A stretch of DNA of 64,000 bases. Source: Bacteroidales bacterium. Lineage in GTDB: Bacteria > Bacteroidota > Bacteroidia > Bacteroidales > VadinHA17. Positions 58,187 to 64,000 of the stretch are shown in pieces; position 1 is the first letter of the stretch, and each line of letters starts with the position of its first letter. The position numbers were made by a program, and so were the translations under genes. The DNA lies in contig JADKBK010000021.1 of assembly GCA_016715075.1 (NCBI GenBank), forward strand, positions 1 through 64,000, read 5' to 3'. The notes beneath the pieces are model-generated. The model did not search any database and was not told where the DNA came from. It saw only the letters and a program-made list of their open reading frames with translations.

Positions 58187-59386
58187 ATGAAAAAATCATT
58201 TTGCACTCTCATGATTTTCGCATTCCTTTTTTCTGTTCAATCCCATGGACAGGAAAAAGTAAAGACAGGAAACCGGATTCCGATACTGGCATGGTACAGC
58301 ATTCCTCCTGACCAGACTACCCTGGCAAGATATCAGGAGCTTAAGGAATCGGGGATTACCTGCAATCTCAGTTTTTTTAATGACGCTGAATCAATGTCAC
58401 ACGCACTTGATATTGCAGAAAAAGCCGGGATCAAAATGATAGTATACTGCCCTGAGCTTAAAACAGCTCCGGAAAAGACTGTCAGCCGGTTTATGAACCA
58501 CCCTGCTGTTGCCGGTTATATGCTGAGGGATGAACCGAACCGGTCAGATTTTCCTGAACTTGCAGAATGGGCAAAAAAAATCCGCAAAACTGACGACAAA
58601 CACTTCTGTTACCTTAACCTTTTTCCTAACTATGCAACTGAAGAACAGCTTGGAACAAAGAGTTATCAGGAACATGTTGATCTGTTTATAAAGGAAGTTC
58701 CGGTACAGTTTATCTCCTTTGATCATTACCCTGTACTCGGTGATTCACTGAGAGCAAACTGGTATGAAAATCTGGAAATAATATCGGACGGTGCCAGAAA
58801 GGCAGGAAAACCATTCTGGGCCTTCGCCCTTTCAGTGGCTCACGGGAAATACCCCGTTGCAACATCAGCTCAGCTCAGGCTTCAGGTATTCAGCGACCTT
58901 GCATACGGAGCTCAGGGGAGAGAATATTTCACTTACTGGACACCTTTGGATACGACATGGAAATTCAATAACGGACCAATTACTTTAGAGGGTAAAAGAA
59001 CAGTTGTTTATGACAGAATAAGAGAGATAAACAAAGAAATAGAAGCTCTCTCAGAAGTTTTTCTCGGTGCCAGGGTAATCTCGGTATCACATACAGGAAT
59101 TATTCCGCAGGGTACCAGGCCTCTTACAGAACTTCCAAAACCTGTCAGATCATTAAAAACTGAAGGAACAGGGGCAGTGGTTTCACATCTGGAAAATGGA
59201 AAAAACTCCTACCTGGTCATCGTTAACCGTGATTTTAAAAATTCAATGACCCTCTTTATCGAGTGCGATAACAATGTTAGAAAAGTCTTCAAGGATGGAT
59301 TATCAGCACCGGCAAATGCTTATCAGGCGCGCGTTGAGGTCGATCCCGGAGATATTGCTATATACCGCTGGAATACAGAAAAATAA
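58187..59386 (+). CDS. Secreted TIM-barrel glycosidase-like protein
   Basis: This 399-residue protein has a signal peptide (CTLMIFAFLFSVQSHGQEK). It reads as a clan-A type TIM barrel: RIPILAWYSIPPDQTTLARY, LKESGITCNLSFFNDAESM, KAGIKMIVYCPEL, VAGYMLRDEPNRSDFPELA (the DEP glutamate is a plausible acid/base), FISFDHYPVLGD, GKPFWAFALSVAHG and GREYFTYWTPLD. A small C-terminal beta domain follows (VVSHLENGKNSYLVIVNRDF). The layout recalls GH42-like barrels of Bacteroidota, but I cannot fix the family. It lies between two Gfo/Idh/MocA genes and is probably part of the same transcript. Confidence 0.72.
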   Translation: MKKSFCTLMIFAFLFSVQSHGQEKVKTGNRIPILAWYSIPPDQTTLARYQELKESGITCNLSFFNDAESMSHALDIAEKAGIKMIVYCPELKTAPEKTVSRFMNHPAVAGYMLRDEPNRSDFPELAEWAKKIRKTDDKHFCYLNLFPNYATEEQLGTKSYQEHVDLFIKEVPVQFISFDHYPVLGDSLRANWYENLEIISDGARKAGKPFWAFALSVAHGKYPVATSAQLRLQVFSDLAYGAQGREYFTYWTPLDTTWKFNNGPITLEGKRTVVYDRIREINKEIEALSEVFLGARVISVSHTGIIPQGTRPLTELPKPVRSLKTEGTGAVVSHLENGKNSYLVIVNRDFKNSMTLFIECDNNVRKVFKDGLSAPANAYQARVEVDPGDIAIYRWNTEK

Positions 59387-59413
59387 ACTAAATATTTTAT
59401 TAAAGATATACAT

Positions 59414-60682
59414 ATGAAAAGAAGGGAATTCCTACAAACCACAGCAGCAGTGTCTGCAGTAACAATAATCAGTCCGGCAACGGCATTCGGATCAAGAGCT
59501 AACTCTGCAATAAGGATGGGGCTTATCGGATGCGGATCAAGAGGCACATCTGTAATTACCTCAATGTCAGATCATACAAATATCAATATTATTGCACTGG
59601 CTGATCTTTTCAGGGACAAGCTCGAAAACTCAAAAAAGATCCTTGACGCACAAAATATTAAAAAAGGTTTTCCTGCAATAACAAAACCTTATACTTATGT
59701 TGGGTCGAAGGCTTTCACGCAACTGCTGGAAAACAAAGACATAGATGCAGTTCAGATCTCTTCTCCGGCATACACCCATGCAGATTTCTTCGAAGCTGCA
59801 GCAATGGCAGGGAAGCACATCTATTGCGAGAAACCTGTTTCTCCCGATGTTGCAGGATGCCGGAAGGTTGAACATACAGGAAATCTGTATAACGGAAAAC
59901 TGAGTATGGTAATAGGTTTCCAGATACGTCATGCAACTCCTTATGTTGAAATGGTTAAGAGGATCCAGCGCGGTGATCTGGGGGATCTGCTTAATGTACA
60001 TCTCTGCTATCTTGCTACAGAATCAGCTGTTGGTAATCTGACAGGACTGTCATACGATGAGGCCAGGGTCAGAAATCAATACAACTTTCATGCATTGTCG
60101 GGAGGAGTAATGCTTGACCAGGCTATACACATGATCGATGTTTGCAACTGGGCTCTTCAAAAGGTACCTCTTTCTGCTATCGGGGCAGGCGGAAAAGATG
60201 AATCACACAAATTCGGGGACACATGGAAACATTATCAGATCATGTATCAATACCCGGGAATAAATGTAAGCGTGCTGACAACACAGTTCGGAAATCATTT
60301 CGGTGATGTATGTGCCAAATTCATTGGTACCAGGGGAACTGCTGAAGCTCATTACTCAGGAGGTGTTTATATAAGTGGCGACAATGCATGGGATTCCGGT
60401 GTCCCAAAATGCGCCGGTGAAATACCCACAGAAGAACAGAGAAGAGCAGGAGCTTTCCTTTCCTCCCTGCAGGATGCGGATGCAAATAAGGAGATCGCAT
60501 TTATTAAAAGTATTGAGTCAGGAAATTTTCTGAATGAAACACGGTCAGGAGCAGAGTCCACTCTCACAGCAATTCTGGGTAGAGAAGCTGCAATCTCAGG
60601 AGAGAGAATAGGCTGGGATGAATTAAGGAACTCCAATTTACGACTTGATCCAATGTTGAACCTATCACAATTTGATAAATAG
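59414..60682 (+). CDS. Tat-exported Gfo/Idh/MocA oxidoreductase
   Basis: The 422-residue protein has a twin-arginine signal (MKRREFLQTTAAVSAVTIIS). The Rossmann start MGLIGCGSRGTSVITSM is followed by IDAVQISSPAYTHADFFEAA and KHIYCEKPVSPDVAGCRKVE (EKP lysine) and by GFQIRHATPYVEMVKRIQ. The substrate domain includes LSGGVMLDQAIHMIDVCNWA. It is clearly related in type to the protein at 25461-27014, so the locus has an exported oxidoreductase on each arm. A periplasmic sugar-oxidising role, or a GH109-like glycosidase role, is plausible. It is 27 bp downstream of the TIM-barrel gene. Confidence 0.9.
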   Translation: MKRREFLQTTAAVSAVTIISPATAFGSRANSAIRMGLIGCGSRGTSVITSMSDHTNINIIALADLFRDKLENSKKILDAQNIKKGFPAITKPYTYVGSKAFTQLLENKDIDAVQISSPAYTHADFFEAAAMAGKHIYCEKPVSPDVAGCRKVEHTGNLYNGKLSMVIGFQIRHATPYVEMVKRIQRGDLGDLLNVHLCYLATESAVGNLTGLSYDEARVRNQYNFHALSGGVMLDQAIHMIDVCNWALQKVPLSAIGAGGKDESHKFGDTWKHYQIMYQYPGINVSVLTTQFGNHFGDVCAKFIGTRGTAEAHYSGGVYISGDNAWDSGVPKCAGEIPTEEQRRAGAFLSSLQDADANKEIAFIKSIESGNFLNETRSGAESTLTAILGREAAISGERIGWDELRNSNLRLDPMLNLSQFDK

Positions 60683-60696
60683 CAAGCATTTAAAGC

Positions 60697-61710
60697 ATGA
60701 ATTCACTTCAGAGAACAAGGGACTTCATTGAAGGCCTGTCGGTCGACAGGCCTCCATTTCATCCTATCCTTATGAGATTAGCCGCAAAATATGCTGCTGT
60801 AAAGTATAAAGATTTTTGCCTCGATTATAAAACCAAATGCGACGCCAATATCCTTTGCTCCAAAGATTTTGGCTACGATTGGGTAAATGTTATGTCAGAT
60901 CCCTATACTGAAGCCAGCGGTTATGGCACCAGACTCACCTACCCTGAGAATAACCTGCCGCAGGTGGCTGAGTTCCTAATTAAAGAAATTGATGACATTG
61001 ACAAGCTTAAAGTCTTAAAGGTCAATGATCATGAAAGAATGATAACAATAGTGAACGAGGTAAAGGAATTTAGCAGGCTTGTCGGAAACACCCAGTTTAT
61101 TTGCGGATGGGTTGAAGGACCTCTGGCTGAATATTGCGATCTGAGGGATGTCTCAGCCGCCTGTATGGATATGTATGAAAATCCATTAAAACTTAAACTT
61201 GCTCTTGATATAATGACTGAAAGTGCAATGGCTTTTATGACTGAGCAGGCAAAAGCAGGCGCCCACTGTATTGGAATAGGAGACGCTGTATGCTCACTTA
61301 TCTCACCCGATCTGTACCAGGAGTTTGTTTTCCCTCTTGAGAAAGCAATGGTTGACCATGCCCACTCCCTTAATGTGATGGTTAAGCTCCATATATGCGG
61401 TAATACCACAGGCATACTGCCTGATATGATCAAAACCGGGGCAGATATTGTAGATATCGACCACCTCGTAACAACTATGGCTGATTTCATTCCTCTTTTC
61501 GGCAACAGACAGGTGCCGTCAGGAAACAGCAACCCTGTTTCGGTTATACGTGATGGAAATAAAGAATCAATTACTGAAAGCGTTACAGAATGTTTCAGGA
61601 TCACAATGGGCCGTGGGATTGTCTCTGCCGGATGTGAAATTCCGCCGGATACATCTGTCGAAAATATGATTTTCTACAGGGATGCGGCTCATGGATTGAC
61701 TACTTTCTAA
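60697..61710 (+). CDS. Uroporphyrinogen-decarboxylase-like (URO-D superfamily) protein
   Basis: The 337-residue cytosolic protein matches the URO-D/methyltransferase superfamily. It begins with TRDFIEGLSVDRPPFHPILM, has DIDKLKVLKVNDHERM in the typical place, GWVEGPLAEYCDLRD, and the zinc-type site VKLHICGNTTGILPDMIKTG followed by ADIVDIDHLV and SAGCEIPPDTSVENM. The His-x-Cys plus later Cys pattern is that of zinc methyltransferases such as MtaA/CmuA types rather than of true HemE. Its role in a glycan locus is unclear; it might process a methylated sugar or be a repurposed lyase. It ends the plus-strand arm, 14 bp after the exported oxidoreductase. Confidence 0.82.
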   Translation: MNSLQRTRDFIEGLSVDRPPFHPILMRLAAKYAAVKYKDFCLDYKTKCDANILCSKDFGYDWVNVMSDPYTEASGYGTRLTYPENNLPQVAEFLIKEIDDIDKLKVLKVNDHERMITIVNEVKEFSRLVGNTQFICGWVEGPLAEYCDLRDVSAACMDMYENPLKLKLALDIMTESAMAFMTEQAKAGAHCIGIGDAVCSLISPDLYQEFVFPLEKAMVDHAHSLNVMVKLHICGNTTGILPDMIKTGADIVDIDHLVTTMADFIPLFGNRQVPSGNSNPVSVIRDGNKESITESVTECFRITMGRGIVSAGCEIPPDTSVENMIFYRDAAHGLTTF

Positions 61711-61730
61711 CCTCAACCAACCACTGAGCC

Positions 61731-61831
61731 TCACCCCAACCCCTCTCCCGAGGGAGAGGGGCTAAGACGGTGATTATGTTATTCTTCCTCCCTCCCCTCC
61801 CCCGGGGGAGGGGGGAGAAGGGGTCGGGGAT
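61731..61831. repeat. GC-rich inverted-repeat element between convergent genes
   Basis: Two strong hairpins sit in the gap: CCCCTCTCCC-GA-GGGAGAGGGG (61740-61761) and CCCCTCCCCCGGGGGAGGGG (61794-61813). The outer flanks (CACCCCAACCCC and GGGGTCGGGG) also pair, so the whole looks like a small palindromic element similar in style to the one at 4534-4810. It may act as a terminator between the two converging genes. Nothing else is seen in this gap. Confidence 0.7.
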
Positions 61832-61874
61832 AAGGCAAAGATTTAAATGATGAAACCCGTGTAACTGTTTAAAA

Positions 61875-63122
61875 TCAATTCGCTTCAATTGCCTCGCTGA
61901 CCTCATTTTCCTTGGCGGGTTTCGGTAAAAACGAAACAATAACGGCACCAATAGCCGCAACACAGATCAGTACTATAAATCCTACAGAATAGCTTTTTGT
62001 AACATCATTATACAGATAACCCAGTAGCATTGGGAAAAGCGATTCAGCTATCCCATCAGCTACAAGGATAATCCCCATTGTCCTGCCCAGAGCCCTCACT
62101 CCGAACAGATCGCCTGCCATCAGAGGAATGATCATATAGTCGCCTCCAAGCCCGATGCCGAAGATAACAGCAAAGAGATAAATACGGCCCGGAAAATCGG
62201 GCATGAGTAATAAGGGTATTGCTGAAGCTACAATCAGATATATGAGTATCATCACATATTTCCTGCGGATCAGGTCAGCCAGCCAGCCCATAAGAACCCT
62301 GCCTGCCAGACTTGATAACAATACGAGTGAAATAACATGTGCCGACTGAGATTGGGTGAAGTTAAGATCACGAAGATAGAGCTTCAGGTGCTGGTTTATT
62401 CCCCCAACGGCTCCAATTGCGCACATACTTCCTATTCCCAGGAGGTAAAAGTTGCGGTTCAAAAGGATGTTTTTTATTGGTACAGAAACAGCACCACTGC
62501 CTGTCTGGTTCCCTTTGAAAGACGATCCTTTGAGGAAGAATACCATTGGAAAGGCGATTAATACAGCTATAACTCCAAGAGCAGCGAGTGAAGTGTGCCA
62601 GCCATAATGTTTTTCAAGGGCTGCTGCTATTAATGGAACTACTGCTCCGCCTGTACCTATCCCGAGATAAGCTATCCCCATAGCCTTGCCTCTGTTCTTA
62701 TCGAACCTACTGGATATCAGTACCTGGCAGGGTAAAGGGCCACCACAAACATAACCAAGGGCATTAAAAATATAAAAGAGGTAAAACATACCAAGAGAGT
62801 CAGCAAAGCTTAAACCGATAAGCGCAATTCCCATCATTAAGATTCCTGACATCATTAATTTTCGCGGACCGTACTTGTCTATCAACCAGCCGGCAATGAA
62901 ACCAAACATTGGTCCGACAAGTAATTTTCCCAAGGCATTTCCTGAGGTAACTACCGTTCTAGACCATCCATATTCTTTAGTGATAAAATCAAAAAAGAAT
63001 GGTAATCCATAGTAGGCAAAACCGACCAGGGCAAAAAGTGTTAAAAATGCCGTTGCAATAACATAAGTCTGAGAACTGAGTACCGGAAGTTCCTTAATGT
63101 TTGTATGCGTTTTATTTCCCAT
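61875..63122 (-). CDS. MFS transporter (monocarboxylate/OFA-like)
   Basis: From the preferred ATG at 63122 (MGNKTHTNIKELPVL) the protein has 415 residues and twelve hydrophobic segments of the MFS type: VIATAFLTLFALVGFAYYGL, GPMFGFIAGWLIDKYGPRKL as the loop 2-3 signature, LGIGTGGAVVPLIAAALEKH, and LLSSLAGRVLMGWLADLIRR in the second half. The form resembles the monocarboxylate / oxalate-formate antiporter branch. A longer open frame to 63218 exists but overlaps the ROK gene and adds no helix. Its place at the end of the glycan locus suggests uptake of a sugar, sugar acid or breakdown product. It lies 34 bp after the ROK gene stop. Confidence 0.82.
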   Translation of the reverse strand: MGNKTHTNIKELPVLSSQTYVIATAFLTLFALVGFAYYGLPFFFDFITKEYGWSRTVVTSGNALGKLLVGPMFGFIAGWLIDKYGPRKLMMSGILMMGIALIGLSFADSLGMFYLFYIFNALGYVCGGPLPCQVLISSRFDKNRGKAMGIAYLGIGTGGAVVPLIAAALEKHYGWHTSLAALGVIAVLIAFPMVFFLKGSSFKGNQTGSGAVSVPIKNILLNRNFYLLGIGSMCAIGAVGGINQHLKLYLRDLNFTQSQSAHVISLVLLSSLAGRVLMGWLADLIRRKYVMILIYLIVASAIPLLLMPDFPGRIYLFAVIFGIGLGGDYMIIPLMAGDLFGVRALGRTMGIILVADGIAESLFPMLLGYLYNDVTKSYSVGFIVLICVAAIGAVIVSFLPKPAKENEVSEAIEAN

Positions 63123-63156
63123 CTCAAATTCTGTAAATAAAGTGAATACTTTTAAA

Positions 63157-64000
63157 TCATATATTCTGGCCTGCGAGGCTTGTAAGACTCCAATATGCAC
63201 TGCCGAGCAGAGATCCAACAGTCCCCAGTTGCGCCCGTTCTATCCGGAGCTCTGATCTGCAGTTTTCCAATGAGTTGGCAAAGGCGGTTTCTCTTATCAT
63301 TGAGATGTAACTGTCATGTGCTTCTGACATTCCTCCACCAAGAACAATGATCTCAGGTGCAAATATAGTTATCAGGTTTGCCAGACCAATCCCGACCATT
63401 TCTGCATTTTCCTTAACAACTGTCACCGCTTCAGGTGAATTATTATAACTGAGTTCAAAAATCTCCTTACACGAAATACTCTTTTGCCTTTTTCCGGGCG
63501 AAATGCCAGATTCCTCATTATATCGCCTCACTATTGAGGCAGCTGAGGCAAAATGTTCATATGATCCTTTTATACCTTTGTCGCTTGTCCCGTTATCATA
63601 GTTAATAATCATCTGACCGATCTCTCCTCCGGCATTACCTGCTCCCCTGTAGAGCTTGCCGTTAATAATAATCCCCCCTCCGATGCCAGTTCGCAGAGCG
63701 ACAAAAATAACATTCTTATAACCCCTGGCAGCGCCAAACCGGTGTTCGGCAATTGTCATCATATTGGCATCATTATCAACATAGACCGGCAGCCCTGTCT
63801 CCTGCTTTACTATCCTGGCAAAAGGTACATTTATCCAATCCTTAATGCCCTGATCAGGGCCAACAATGACACCTGCCCTGTGATCAATAAATCCCTTGGC
63901 GGATGTACCGATGCATATAGGATTAATTCCTTTGCCGGCAACTATCCGCCTGATATCCCGAACAGAATCAATGAGTTTTTCGATCAGGTAATCCCTGGAC
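63157..64000 (-). CDS. ROK-family sugar kinase/regulator, N-terminus outside window
   Basis: At least 281 codons are open from the window edge to a stop at 63157. The frame from 64000 reads IGTSAKGFIDHRAGVIVGPD, GLPVYVDNDANMMTIAEHRF (the DNDAN aspartate is the catalytic base of ROK kinases), NVIFVALRTGIGGGIIINGK and LYRGAGNAGGEIGQMI, and ends with EIIVLGGGMSEAHDSY. The classic ROK zinc site (GH near GGEIG plus C-x-C-G-x-x-G-C) is not seen; the histidine position is a glutamine and no cysteine cluster follows. It may be a divergent glucokinase-like or N-acetylsugar kinase. The N-terminal part, including any HTH, is missing. Confidence 0.82.
   Translation of the reverse strand, partial: SRDYLIEKLIDSVRDIRRIVAGKGINPICIGTSAKGFIDHRAGVIVGPDQGIKDWINVPFARIVKQETGLPVYVDNDANMMTIAEHRFGAARGYKNVIFVALRTGIGGGIIINGKLYRGAGNAGGEIGQMIINYDNGTSDKGIKGSYEHFASAASIVRRYNEESGISPGKRQKSISCKEIFELSYNNSPEAVTVVKENAEMVGIGLANLITIFAPEIIVLGGGMSEAHDSYISMIRETAFANSLENCRSELRIERAQLGTVGSLLGSAYWSLTSLAGQNI

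Noticed and set aside
61029..61604. 191-codon minus-strand open frame
   Set aside because: Antisense shadow of the URO-D-like gene, serine/isoleucine-rich with no motif.

Overview
The window looks like part of a genome from the phylum Bacteroidota, most likely a Bacteroidales-type polysaccharide degrader. The evidence is a SusC/SusD pair with a SusC that carries an N-terminal STN domain, an ECF sigma / FecR-type anti-sigma pair, a FISUMP-domain lipoprotein, many signal peptides ending in SQ or AQ, several Tat signals of the RREFL type on Gfo/Idh/MocA proteins, weak Shine-Dalgarno sequences and moderate-to-low GC. The exact family cannot be told from sequence reading alone. No rRNA, tRNA, CRISPR array or transposase was seen.

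Layout. 1-4.4 kb holds a truncated beta-helix lipoprotein, a CBM9-like protein and two tandem secreted beta-propellers. A 277-bp palindromic repeat element follows. 4.9-10.8 kb (minus) holds a FISUMP lipoprotein, a secreted alpha/beta hydrolase, a GH2 enzyme and an SGNH esterase. 11.2-17.1 kb (plus) is a small sugar operon with an MFS importer (TTG start), an AraA/FucI-like sugar isomerase and a GH106-like glycosidase with a frameshift. 17.1-20.2 kb (minus) is a second GH106-like gene broken into three frames. 20.6-22.2 kb is a secreted alpha-helical-toroid-like protein with a frameshift.

22.2-37.6 kb (minus) and 38.1-61.7 kb (plus) form one large divergent polysaccharide utilization locus around a 499-bp intergenic region. 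The minus arm is ECF sigma - terminator - FecR - SusC - SusD - terminator - CE4/GH3 fusion - Gfo/Idh/MocA (Tat) - DoxX - GH30-like/PHP (CehA-like) fusion. The plus arm starts with three tandem paralogs of about 900 residues belonging to no family I recognise. It continues with another unrecognised secreted protein, a GH78 rhamnosidase, a TIM-barrel isomerase, an esterase, a 982-residue putative glycosidase, a second TIM-barrel isomerase (Tat, frameshifted), a Gfo/Idh/MocA oxidoreductase, a secreted TIM-barrel hydrolase, a second Tat Gfo/Idh/MocA and a uroporphyrinogen-decarboxylase-like protein. An MFS transporter and a truncated ROK protein close the window.

Working picture (inference). The locus would capture a rhamnose-containing, partly acylated glycan with SusC/SusD, deacylate it with the CE4 and esterase enzymes, and trim it with GH78, GH106, GH2, GH3 and GH30-like enzymes. 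The set of three Gfo/Idh/MocA proteins plus two xylose-isomerase-like TIM barrels suggests an oxidative (3-keto-glycoside) route as well as hydrolysis. The three tandem paralogs are the best candidates for a new enzyme family. Seven reading-frame breaks are concentrated in 14-30 kb (six) and at 56 kb (one); they are either assembly errors or genuine decay and should be resolved before any of these genes is called dead.
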